Below are positions 21,375-31,972 of a DNA stretch of 64,000 bases, in pieces. Source of the DNA: Thalassia testudinum (lineage: Eukaryota; Streptophyta; Magnoliopsida; Alismatales; Hydrocharitaceae); assembly GCA_037157565.1 (NCBI GenBank), contig JAZHRO010000003.1:42049001-42113000 (forward strand), in the 5' to 3' direction. The translations under genes and the position numbers were made by a program. Each line of letters starts with the position of its first letter. Within the stretch, counting starts at the first letter, position 1. Under the pieces are notes generated by a model. It was not told the origin of the DNA. It did no database searches and saw only the letters and a program-made list of their open reading frames with translations.

Positions 21375-23053
21375 CTACACTCGCCATTCTACTCTAGGAT
21401 GTACTGGCCTGATATATTCTCCAGAAAGAATGTACATGAGCAAAGATCTAAGCCAAGGATCAGTTAGGGAGTATAAGGGTTGTTTGTAGTGTTGGAAGGT
21501 AATGGTTAAGTCCAATGAGGGCTTAGTTGGTGTTAGGTCCAATTCCAACAATGATTCAGATTGTGTACACTCCCTAACAGTTGTAGACAACTTCATGTTA
21601 CCCTGCCTAGCATTAATGATCGGAGTCATAATTGAATCAAGAGTAGACTCCAAATTACAACTCTTTGATGGAAGGGTCAAAATGTAAGAATCATTATCAT
21701 TCAACTCATCCCCAAATTCGTTTGGTTCACTCAAATATTTGTCGGGGTGTATATGTGATTCATTAGGAGTTGGATCAGTATCCTCAATTATTTCTAAAGG
21801 AGGATCAGTCTTAATATTTTGGAGGAAGCCTATATCATTGAATTCATTATTGTTCTCGAGGTATAAATCCTCAATTGACGTGTTTGTCCCCGAGAGTCTC
21901 CCATAGACTTCTCATTATTTTATTTGTCCTCCTCTAATATCAACTCCTATTTTGATGGAGGATGACTCTCAAAAGGAAGGAGGAATCTGGATTTAATCAT
22001 ATTATTTCTATCCTCTGGAGATAAATCCTCAAATGATAAATAATTCTCCTGTGATTCACTCCAGATTTTCAATCCAGGTTCCTCTGTTGGGGCATCCTCA
22101 TCCTTTGAAATGGACTCTTCATATCCCTAAGACCAAAATTGATCATCCTCTATTCCCTTAGGGTCACCTTCATTGGGTGCATTTAAATCCTCAGGATACT
22201 GAATGATAGGTGTTGATTCCCTAAGTAGAGGGTCAGTAGTAGGCTCACTAAGGGTAGAATGGAATTCCACCAAATAATCAATAGGGGAAGTGATAGGAAT
22301 AATACAACCTTGACCCGGGTTGGTAGGGGTAAGGAGAATACTGTCATTGGGGTCAAGGTCCTCAAGAGGTAGCATCTTCCCTTGCTTTTGACTGCAATAT
22401 AATTCAGGTGGATAATCACTATGATCATTGTCCTCTAGTGGCCATGTCTCATTGGGAGAGTCTAAGTGATAGCTACATAAAATTGGATCCCTATTGTCAT
22501 TAGGTTCCTCAGAATTATTTTCATGATCATGGTTTATTGGGTAGGGATCAGGATTATTGGGAAGCGTGTAGCTAAGTTGTCTTATTTCTTCATTTAACTG
22601 TTGACTATTCCTCAACATCTCTCCCATTGATTCCATCACTTCCTTTTGCTGTTTTTGCATTTCTATCATAAAAGAGGAGAGGCTACTATTATCAAGTTGG
22701 GGAGGATAGTCAATTTCAGGCTCTGGTTGCCTAGGGGTACCGGTCCAACCTCGATACGGAAAATCATGAAGGGTGGGAGGGTTGGGTGTTTGCATGGAAG
22801 TAGGGATTTCAGAATTGGAAAATCCCGCTCCTAGGCTCTTCTCAAAAGTGGGAGTTATCAAGCCAGTACTCCCAGGATAAGAATGAGAATGATCCCATGA
22901 ATTGTCAATGTACCCATCAAAGGATGGATATGCTCGGGGCATGGGATCCTGATTAAAAGATGGGAAGTATTGACTCTGATAATCTGAATGATAGGAGTAA
23001 GAGTAATCCATTTCTTTAAGCAAAACAATTTTAACTCTCTTAGGATTTAGCAA
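21375..23053 (-). pseudogene. E3 accessory ORF: Tyr/Ser-rich, helix, long acidic tail; no Gag core
   Basis: From 23053 downwards 308 residues are open to 22127. The start YSYSYHSDYQSQYFPSFNQD is Tyr/Ser/Gln-rich, followed by Pro-rich sequence, a helix (SSFMIEMQKQQKEVMESMGE, then NSQQLNEEIRQLS), and an Asn/Asp/Glu-rich tail. After stops and a frame change the acidic tail continues and the last 119 residues (21734-21375) are open, ending LLMYILSGEYIRPVHPRVEW. No zinc knuckle, protease or polymerase motif is present. The layout parallels the E2 ORF and the Gag spacer of E6. Function unknown; I infer a Gag-derived accessory protein. Confidence 0.6.
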
Positions 23054-24209
23054 AATTTAGAATATAAGCAGAAAACCTCCTAGAGAGTTCTATTGTCAAA
23101 GCAAACGCAAATTCAAAGGGATCTATTTTTAGTAGATTGTAGGTCTTAGAGTTATATGTTTAGTTGGTGGCCAAACAAGTTTTTCAAAAAATTATGTTTC
23201 CTAGGCCAACCTTCGCTGGTGCCTATAACCTACTCGCAAGGGATGGAAGTCTCGAATCGAGCCCACACACAAGGAACCGAAGTAACTTGGTGGATAGGCT
23301 TGTTGATTTCCGACTAACTTCCCTTGTGGTGCGAAAGAGGAGAGGTAGAAATTTATCTAGTGACCTTATGTGTGAGGTGCATAGTGTGTCAAGTGTGCAA
23401 GCATACGATCGTGTTTTGATTTTTTGAAATTCCGTAAACAGGATCCTTTTGCACATAATTTTCAGTCACAGATTTTAAGGTCCAACCTCTTAGCAATCCT
23501 AATTTTTAAAGTGACCACTGAATTAATTTGATTCAAGCATTTTAGTGGTCTTAGATTTAAGTTCAATGCATATGCATGATAGGTAATTGATGCTCAATAA
23601 AATACGTACCTTACTCCAGCTTTCTTCATGCAATGTATGACTGCAATGCAGTAAAAATAAACTAGATGCTGCTCATTCAGTCCTAGATGGCCGTCCTATA
23701 AATATGCAACTTCTAGCAGGCAGTTCGAAATTTTTTTTTTTTAATAATAATAACAAACAGACCTAATCTAATTAACTAACCGAAATGCAGTTCAAACAGT
23801 TTAAATAATCCTATAATCTAAATAAATGGGAACACGCTCCCGAAAATACTCTCCCACATACAAGAGCGATAAGAAATAAAGTGGCACTGGGAACACATTC
23901 CCAAAAATACCCGACAAGGGTTCAAAAGACAGAAATTAAATTCTAATGTCTATCTAACTAAATCTAACTAAGATCTACTGCCAAAATCAGAAATAGGCTT
24001 CTCTGTAAGCCTATGTGCATGGGATCAAGGCCCACGTGTTCTTGTTTCTGGCCTCCAGGTGGCGTCAAGGTCCACCAAAAAGATTGTCTCCGCCATGCGC
24101 GTCTCCACCGTTCTTGTCAGATTCCTTGCACAATAATAAAAATGATTAGATGATTGCGCAACTCATAATATTCAAAAAATAATAACGTGAATCTATTACG
24201 TCTGTTGCC
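23054..24209 (-). other. E3 leader
   Basis: Non-coding. It contains a short tandem duplication around 23826-23925 (GGGAACAC(G/A)(C/T)TCCC..AAAATAC repeated). The 17-nt leader motif shared by E2, E4, E5 and E6 is not recognisable here. Confidence 0.6.
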
Positions 24210-24227
24210 TCCCCGGCAACGGTGCCA
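24210..24227 (-). other. E3 primer binding site (tRNA-Asp type)
   Basis: On the - strand TGGCACCGTTGCCGGGGA, one mismatch from the tRNA-Asp complement, three bases past the LTR end. Confidence 0.88.
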
Positions 24228-24230
24228 AAT

Positions 24231-25889
24231 TGAAAGAGCTGACTTTCGACTTTGCATTGTAGTATTTAAGTGGTGGAAAAATCGACTAATCAAAAATAAA
24301 GATAACCACTCATAGAAGAGCGGGTCGTGTCCACAGGGAGGCAATTATGCAATAAACTCTCGATTATTTCGTATACTTTTGGTTAAGTGCAAAATCCCCA
24401 GTCAAATCCGACACCAAATGCGAGGGAAGGAAGATTCATTACAACTCAAAAATATAAGGGTATATGTGCAATTTTCTCTCACTGAAATCCTCGATAAATA
24501 TATGATGATTTTATGTAATTTTCAATTGACATATACTAGATAAAATTGGTGCACATGTTAATCCCAAAATCAATCATGAAATAGGTGAATAATAATAACT
24601 TGCAATTATCAGAAAGTATGAGTGTGCATTTGCAATTTTGCATAATAAAATATTAATAAATAAAAAATTAGGTGTTGGCAATGGTAGCAAATGTAATAAC
24701 TAATTGCAAGGAAAATAGAGCTTTCATTCTCTTTCCTCCTCGCGTGAGAGATGAAGCACCAGTGATGGAGCTGCTATGGAGGAAGATTAACTGGCGCGTG
24801 GGGATCTCGATGGCGGTGGTAGAACGGCGAGAGGTGGCCGGTGGTGGCCGACGGGTGGAGGAGGACAGCCAGCCTATTGGAGAAGAAGGCAGAGCGGCTG
24901 CTGCAGGGTGGCCTGTTAGCGGGTGGCTGCGCGCTGGTGCGCGCCTGTGCACTTCTGCAGTGATCTGGTGGCGAAGGCGTGGATCTCGCAGGGCAGTGGG
25001 GATGGCGCGAGCGCCTGTAGCGTTGGAGGGGAGCGCTGATGCGCGCTTGTGCGGTGCCTGCGGGGACGATGGAGGTACGCCTGCAGTAGGGGCGCACAAG
25101 GAGGATGCGCTGAAGGGAGTCGGACCTGCAGGTGCTGGAAGGTGCGAGCGTGCGGTGGCAGAGTTAGCACCTGTAGGTCTAGCTGGAGGGGGGTGAGCGG
25201 TGTGCCTGCGGTGCTTGAGAGGGGCGTGCAAGGAGGTGCACTCTACACGCAGTGCCTGTAGGCACGGCTGGAGGGAGCACTGGGTGGTGCTGGAGCGGGT
25301 GCAGGCCTGGCACAAAGACTTGGCTGGAGGGTGTGATGGCACGGTGGGCGATGTTTGCAGGTTGTGGAGAGGCGCTGTGCAAGTGCAGGCTTGGTGCGCT
25401 GGAGGAAGGCACGTGCCTAGGGGCGTGCAAGGTGGAGAAGGAGCGGGCATAGGGGGAAGATGAAGAATCTGGTCCACAGTGCACGTTGGGAAGCAGTTCC
25501 CTGCAAGGGGGAAGATGCCGATGCTCTTCTCCTTTCTCCGCATGCTTTTTAACTCCTCTCTCTCCCGGCATGCGCGAATCAAGGGATTTTCAAATCCCTT
25601 TTCTATTTTTGGCCGACGGGCGTTGAGGTGAGAGTTACGGCTGGCTGGAGGAAAGGGAAAGGATGCCGCCGGTTGTTGGGGAAATTTGCTCCCCAACCCT
25701 TGCTCTTTCTAAATATAATACCTGCACATAAAAACAACAAAATCATTACATATTAAGTTATAGAATGTTATAAACTTAAATCATGATGCATACAAATATT
25801 CTACAACTTAATTGCAGTTATTAACACACCTAAACGGTACGATTAAAGTTACTTAGGCTTAATATTAGTCCATTAAAATGGACTCATCA
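24231..25889 (-). repeat. 5' LTR of E3 (1,659 bp)
   Basis: Full-length copy. Its GC-rich core (about 24760-25480) leaves a continuous 342-codon frame on the - strand (25696-24668), Pro/Ser/Ala/Arg-rich and starting at a TTG rather than an ATG. No domain is recognised in it and the other LTR breaks it. Confidence 0.88.
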
Positions 25890-27530
25890 AAGGATCACCC
25901 AAAGGAATTAGTAACGAGAGAACAATCCAAAGGAGTTCAAACAAGATCTTCAGCCAACAGCTTAGCTTTTTCAGCCTTTGTCTCCCAACTAGAACCTAAA
26001 AATGTTAAGGATGCCTTTTCTGATGAATGCTGGATTATTGCAGTGGAAGAAGAATTGAATCAATTTGATAGAAATCAAGTATGGGAACTTGTTCAAATAC
26101 CAGATTCTCAAACCATTGTAGGAACCAAATGGGTTTTTAGAAATAAGCTAAATGAATCAGGAGAAATAATTAGAAATAAAGCTAGACTTGTGACCTAAGG
26201 GTATAATCAAGAAGAAGGAATTGATTTTGATGAGACCTATGCCCTTGTGGCTCACTTGGAATCCATTAGGATGCTGTTAGCCTTTGCCACCCACATGAAG
26301 TTCAAACTCTTTCAGATGGACATTAAAAGCGCATTCCTAAATGGATTTATCTAGGAGGATGTCTATGTTAAGCAACCTCCAGGCTTTGAAAATGTTGACC
26401 ATCTAGAATATGTCTATAAATTACATAAAGCTTTATATGATTTAAAACAAGCTCTACAAGATTGGTATGACAGACTAAAAACTTATTTAATTGAAAATAG
26501 TTTTAAAATTGGAAAAATAGATCCAACTCTTCTTACAAAATAAAAAGAAAATGAACTTTTATTAATTCAAATTTATGTTGATGACATCATTTTTGGAGGC
26601 CCTAATGATCTTTTATGCCAAGAGTTCACCAAGGTTATGTAGGATCAGTTTAAAATGAGCATGACGGTAGAACTTCAGTTCTTTCTTGGTCTTCAAATAG
26701 ACCAATTGTCCTCTGGGATATTCATATCCCAAACAAAGTACACCTTGGAGATTCTGAAGAAATTCTCCATGGACAAGGTGAAACGAAAAGAAATGCCTAT
26801 GACAACTTCAACACAACTCAAGAGTGAGGAAACAGGTAAGCCTATAGATCAAAAGTTACATGGAAGCAAGATAGGATCTCTACTTTATTTAACTGTTAGT
26901 CTACCTAACAATCTTTTTAGCACTTGTTTGTGTGCTCATTTTCAAGTTGACCCTAAAGAAACACACTTGCAAGCTATAAAAAGAATACTTAGATACCATA
27001 CCCCAAACCTAGGACTTTTCCATCCCAAGTCAGCCACATTGGATCTTTACTCCTTTTGTTATGTTGATTATTTAGATAGTTTCACAGACCGAAAGAGTAC
27101 TAGTGGAACGTGTCAATTTCTCAAAAATTCACTAGGTTCTTAGTTCTCTAGAGAACAAACCACTATTTCCTTATCCACAACAGAAGCCGAATATATATCT
27201 ACCTCCTTAGCTTGTTTACAACTATTTTCTATGAAACAAACCCTACAAGATTTTGGCCTAACTAATAAAAATAAAAAAATACTTTGTGACAATACTAATG
27301 CCATTAACCTACCTAGAAATCATATGCAACACTCTAAAATAAAACACATTGATGTCAAGCATCACTTTCTAAGGAATTATGTACTAAAAGGTGAGATAAA
27401 CTTAGAGTTTGTTCAAACTAAAAACTAGTTAGCTGATATCTTCACCAAACCCTTGCCAAAAGATAGATTTAACCTTATATTTCGTGCCTTAGGTCTATCC
27501 AAATTGAAAGAACTAACAAAAAAATCTTGA
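25890..27530 (+). pseudogene. Copia reverse transcriptase and RNase H, one frame with six stops
   Basis: Begins right of E3 and stays in a single frame to the TGA at 27528. RT motifs: WVFRNKLNESGEIIRNKARLV, QMDIKSAFLNGFI (stop) EDVYVKQPPGF, YKLHKALYDLKQA and the catalytic YVDDIIFG near 26575. RNase H: DRKSTSGTCQFLK, STTEAEYIS, LCDNTNAINL, KHIDVKHHFLR and LADIFTKPLP. In-frame stops at 26196, 26352, 26541, 26640, 27141 and 27426 replace Gln or Trp codons that the family normally has there. No frameshift was seen, so decay has been mainly by point mutation. Confidence 0.88.
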
Positions 27531-28020
27531 TTGATATGTTTTACACTTTTGATCGATCAAAAATTTTAGCTTGACTGACAAAAATGATTTAATTGATCAA
27601 ACATCTTGTTTTGATTGACCACTTCTTTAGCGGGAATTTTCCTTCTAAAAATTTGAATTGTGGTCTACCAACCATCTTGTTTGATCGACCATCATGTTTA
27701 GGCGAGAATTTTTCCCTCCAAAACTTTGAACCTTGATCGACCAAGATCCTTATCTGATCAATCAATTTAAGTTTTGATTAAGCAAAATTTGGTTTTGATC
27801 GACCAGTTCTGGATGAAAGCCACTTTTGTGATTTCATTCCTAATCTCCTCTAATCTCAATTCTTTCCACATAATCTGTGTCCATTACCTCGATTACCTAC
27901 CTTATATCTTTTTACCACACTAATCTCTTCAAAAAATATAAAATACCCACTTTTTACCACTCATTTATCTCTTTACATCAACTCTACCTAATGGTAACAC
28001 CATCATTAGATATAACTAGC
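27531..28020 (+). repeat. Copia 3' non-coding tract with recurrent GATCGACCA
   Basis: Behind the RNase H stop, variants of TTGATCGACCA recur at irregular spacing (27553, 27590, 27613, 27690, 27732 and 27796 areas). No open frame, and no match to the visible copia LTR (1924-2302). It is probably the 3' untranslated part of the copia element. Confidence 0.45.
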
Positions 28021-28926
28021 TTAAATTAGTCAGAATCAAGAGATAAATACTCCTAAATAATTTCCTGAGGACCATAATTCCACATAAATCCATTTTGAGA
28101 AGAAACCAATAAAAAGGGTAAATTCTACAGTTTTAATATCACATGCTGAATGTAGAGTAACCACGAGGTCACCCAAGGCTTAATTAAAGGTAAAATGACC
28201 ATTAAAGTCTAAGAAGTGGGTCAACACAAACAGAAATAGGGTTTCACACGTTTCAAGAACTAAACAATACACAAAGCCCTAATTTCAAACCTGCTTAAAT
28301 TGAAGAGGTTCTGGTCAAGATAAAATTCATCTAAACCTCCTAAAATTCATAGAAAAATATTTTAAGAGGTTCGGTACCCTTGGTTTGACCATCTGAACTC
28401 ATTTTGACTTAGAATAGAGTTTCAGACAGGATTCTACCTTAATTCGGGATTCTGTACAAATTACCCAGTCAAACATGAACAAAATTGAAATCCAACTCAA
28501 CCATTAAATTTCTTGGCTCCAAATTAGGTTAAGGCCAAATTTTGGGCCCAATCAGAGTCCATCTTGACCTAGTTTACAATGTAGTCCCTTCAATCTCTAT
28601 TTCCGACACTTAAGCCCCTAATTTTCAATATTCTTGCAATCAGGTCGCTAACTTCTTCATCTTCTTCATAGTTACGCCCTTGCCACCATTGTTGGGTCAA
28701 ATCCTACACAGTCGACCATTGACCAATTAGAAACCTCATCAAAGCACCTCCAAATCCCACCAAATTTGGTAGGATTGGAGTTCACACATTTGAGTTCATG
28801 TGAACGGAATTTTAGACCTTGATTCGAGGTAAGAATAGCATGTGAACCCAAGAAATTCGTGGGATTCTTTGATTCAAAATCAAGGCTCAATCAAGCCTCC
28901 TTCATTTAGAGCTCGATTATGAGCTC

Positions 28927-28934
28927 TATAAAAG
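28927..28934 (+). promoter_or_regulatory. Candidate TATA box
   Basis: TATAAAAG within GAGCTCTATAAAAGCTCACG, followed by a pyrimidine-rich region. It is identical to the boxes of the LTRs elsewhere in the window, but the owner element is not resolved. Confidence 0.4.
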
Positions 28935-29629
28935 CTCACGATGGTCCCAGCATCCTCCTTAGCAAGGTTCTAGGCCAAAAACTCTTCTTCTCCTCCTTCC
29001 CCAACCTGCTTCGACCAAGCTCCGGTGAGTTCCTCGATCTCCTTTCATCACCCTCACCACATACAATAGGTAGAGCGAACATCTTCCTCTCCTTCGTCCG
29101 CGCCTGGTGAGCCAAAGCCAAGGCTCTCTGACCTCTTCCTCCTCGTCATCTCTCCCACTAGAGAATTCACCATCTCCGACGCCGGCCAATCATAGCCAGT
29201 GTCATTCCTCCCCTTTCGTCTGTTAAAATAGGTTCTTTCTCTACCTCTATCTCTCTGGTAATTCTTAGCCCCTTCTCCTAATTCAACCAACATATCATCT
29301 CCTCCCCCATCATCTTCCCAACAGCCCGTGAGGTTTCAGTGAGCTCGCCCAACCACATCACACTACCAAACGCCACACCACTACCACCAAAACCTTGTCC
29401 ACATCACCCTCATCAAAAGCCCCAACCTAATTTGGACTCCCAACCACTCCTTTTCCCTGACAAACAACCCATTCTTTCGCCAACCATCTCGACTCCATCT
29501 GACCATCTTCGTTCACTATTCACCTTACCGCCACCACTATCACTTTCCATGCATCTGAGCGATGCTTATGAACCATCTAATCAGGGTCAAGCGCTCGTAT
29601 TCATGATTACAAGTACTGATCGGAGTTTC

Positions 29630-29634
29630 GCTGT
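29630..29634. repeat. Target-site duplication of E4, left copy (GCTGT)
   Basis: Matches 51978-51982 exactly, fixing both ends of E4, 22.3 kb apart. Confidence 0.9.
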
Positions 29635-30789
29635 TGGTGTCGAGCTTGGATAGGTTGTTAATATGATGATTTTATCGTTGAAGTGTGTATAGTGGTTAAC
29701 CTAATTCGGACCTAAGCATCTCTTTACAAAAATTTTTAACCTAGCCTATTTGATTTTATCTTGGTCACTTTTAGGCCCAGGGTCGAACTCAGGGAAGTGG
29801 GGTTACAAGTCAAGTTTCTACGTCTTTCCTACAACGAGTCTCTTTCGTTCGTTTATTGTGATTTTAGTGTTTTTCTTATTTAGAATTTTTTCTGGTAATC
29901 TTTGTCCTTGAGGCACACCCTCAAAATTGAGTTCTTGGCTTTGAGCCAAAACAAGGTTCCAAAACGGGTCTTGCTATTCGCAAGACGGGGCACCTGCAAG
30001 TTGAAGATTATCTTTTCTCTTTTATATATTTTTTTATCTTTTTATTAACAAGAAAGCAAAATAGAAATAAAGTAAATATAGTATATATATATATAGGTAT
30101 ATAATATGTATATAAAGGGGTGGGGGTGGAGGCGGAGATGGAGTGTAGCACGGTGTCGAGTCAGTCATCGTCTAGAGAGATGCAACCAATGGGACTAGCT
30201 GCCGCGTGGAGTGTGGGATGGATGGTGGAAGATGTATGTAACCACGCTTTTTGTATGCGTGTATCGGGGAATATCAGCAACTGGTGCAGATATTCCCGCG
30301 ATACCACGTATGGTAAATAATGTGAAAATATATATATATATATGTATGTAAATATATCTATATATATATGGTTATAAATATATAGGTATATATATATGTA
30401 TATATATATAATAATATATGTATATATAGGTATATGTAGCTAGATATGTATGTATATGTATATATGTATAGTTATATAGATGTATATATGTATGTATCTA
30501 TACTTAGTTATATAGGTAATAGTATATATATAGATATAAGTATATTTATATATATATATATGTATATAAAAATATGTATATATGTATGTATGTATATGTA
30601 TATGCGTATATATATGTATATATATATATATGTATACTAATACTTAGTTATATAAATGCTACCATATATATATAGATATAAGTATATATATATATGTATG
30701 TATGTATGTATGTATCTGTATATAAGTATATGTACATATGTATATATATATATGTATGTATATATATATGTATATAAATATATATATAT
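29635..30789 (-). repeat. E4 3' LTR, distal part (left of E5)
   Basis: Matches 49241-50395 of the intact 5' LTR, including the U5 block (CAGGGTCGAACTCAGGG near 29781-29797) and the TA-rich array. It is cut by E5 at 30790 and resumes at 40106. Confidence 0.9.
30060..30789. repeat. TA-rich microsatellite in E4 LTR
   Basis: About 700 bp of TATA/GTATATA/GTAT repeats with short unique islands (30110-30320). The equivalent array is at 49680-50430 in the other LTR with many length differences. Apparent reading frames of Tyr/Ile/Met are by-products of the repeat. Confidence 0.9.
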
Positions 30790-31019
30790 TGATAAACGCC
30801 AGTTTATCATCATTTTTATGCATTAAAACAAACTTAGCTCTTAGGATTTTGTTCCGTAAATGGGTTTTTGGGCTGCATTTAGGCATCAATTAGGTTAGGC
30901 ATGCATTGCACTTTTTGTTATCTTTTTAATGTGTTTTTGTGAGTGTTAGGGATATGCAGATTGTCAGAACTCCAAAACCCTAGCACTCAGGAAGGCAACT
31001 GGTGAAGAAGAAGCTCAAA

Positions 31020-31570
31020 CTAACTGGAACTCAGCTTGATCCAGCTCACCATAGCTGGATTCCAGCTCACATGAACTAGGGTTAGCTCATCTTAGCTCCA
31101 TTCAGCTCATCTCAGCTGAATGGCAGCTCAAGAGAGCTCATCTTAGCTCACCCTGGATCAGGTCAGCTCAGATCCAGCTCAACTTAGCTAAGTCTAGCTC
31201 ATCTCAGCTCCCATTAGTCCACAGGGAGCTCTAGCTAGCTCAGCTGAGTTGACTGAAGTTCACCCCAGCTCAGGTCCAGCTACATCCAGCTCTACTCAAC
31301 TCTGGCCAGCTAAAGATGACTTCATTCCAGCTTAGGAAGCTCAAGTCCAACTCCCGGGGACTCAGCTTAGCTCAACTCAGTTGAGCTAAGATACCTTAGC
31401 TGCCTCACCCAGCTTGATCCTCCCCGAGAGCATTAGACCCAGCTCACCTCAGCTCCTTTTAGCAGAAGCCATCTTGCTTTAGCTTGGCTTAGTAGCTAGC
31501 AAAGAACTAGCAAGCTAAGCTAGCTAAGGTAGCTCCTTCTAGCTCTCTTCAGCAGCCACCAGCTCTAGTG
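31020..31570. repeat. Phased AGCT decamer array in E5 LTR
   Basis: AGCT recurs about every 10 bp: for example 31033, 31043, 31053, 31064, 31084, 31094, 31104, 31114, 31125, 31135, 31145, 31165, 31176, 31186, 31196 and 31206. The unit approximates TCAGCTCATC. Spacing loosens after about 31260. The same array is in the 3' LTR (about 38275-38825). Confidence 0.8.
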
Positions 31571-31964
31571 CAGCTCAAGATAAATACCTCCAACTCTTCT
31601 CCCTGAAAACCTTAGCTCCAAATGCCTCCAACTCTACTCCCTACTAGCTAAGCTAGCTAAGCTATTTAACTTAGCTAGTCCACCTCCATGGCACCAAAAC
31701 CTACTACCTAAGCTCCAGCAAAAAGGCCACCTACTCCTACTTTATTTTGGTGCCAACTATCCCTTCCATCACCACCCTACATCCACCATCAAAATCCATC
31801 TCCATCCTCCATTTTTTTCCCTCCAAAATTGCCTTCTAGAAGGTATTTTTGGAGGGAAAACCAAGGCACCTCTTCATTTCCCTCCCATTTTTCCCTCCAA
31901 AAATAACCAAGCACCCCTTCATTTCCCTCCAAAAAAAACACAATAACCACCCCCCTTCCCATCC

Positions 31965-31972
31965 TATAAATA
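31965..31972 (+). promoter_or_regulatory. TATA box of E5 LTR
   Basis: TATAAATA behind a C/A-rich tract; the same box is at 39220-39227 in the 3' LTR. Confidence 0.6.

Larger units (their letters stand above)
17958..25889 (-). mobile_element. E3, non-autonomous LTR retrotransposon with accessory ORF
   Basis: LTRs 17958-19471 and 24231-25889 (- strand) begin TGATGAGTCC and end CTTTCA. The primer site is next to the right LTR and a polypurine tract next to the left LTR. Target duplication AAGGA (17953-17957 and 25890-25894) is perfect, so the boundaries are secure. The interior has one long accessory ORF and no protease, RT or integrase. It is a separate family from E2/E6, with different LTR and leader, but shares primer site and polypurine modules. 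Confidence 0.9.
1924..27530 (+). mobile_element. SIRE-like Ty1/copia retrotransposon, split into three pieces by E2 and E3
   Basis: The pieces 1924-3367, 16017-17957 and 25890-27530 read in order as LTR remnant, primer site, gag, protease, integrase, reverse transcriptase and RNase H, the copia order (integrase before RT). E3 separates integrase from RT and is flanked by AAGGA on both sides (17953-17957 and 25890-25894), so the pieces were once contiguous. E2 cut the gag region; the five bases flanking E2 (ACTCC and AATCT) match only 3/5. The 5' LTR start was displaced by E1 and no matching 3' LTR is recognisable to the right. The element is dead: many in-frame stops and altered catalytic residues. 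Confidence 0.88.
28021..29634. other. Unassigned tract, promoter-like; possibly part of an older LTR
   Basis: No convincing coding region. A TATA box (28927-28934) is followed by a CT-rich stretch to 29634 like a transcript leader. The tract continues on the other side of E4 (51978-53097), where an LTR-end-like block occurs, so the whole might be an old LTR split by E4. Neither a TG start nor a polypurine tract could be fixed. Confidence 0.35.

Noticed and set aside
27531..29634. A copia 3' LTR matching 1924-2302
   Set aside because: I looked for the end blocks (CACCCCTCCCCTCTAG and the stretch after 1924) and found neither. The LTR may be deleted, too diverged or outside the visible part.
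29339..29653. Pro-rich 104-codon frame next to E4
   Set aside because: It starts at GTG, crosses the E4 boundary at 29635 and shows no domain; probably chance openness in CT-rich sequence.
30446..30889. Tyr/Ile/Met-rich reading frames in the TA arrays (also 50008-50502)
   Set aside because: They are translations of a TATA/GTAT microsatellite, open on both strands and different in the two LTR copies.
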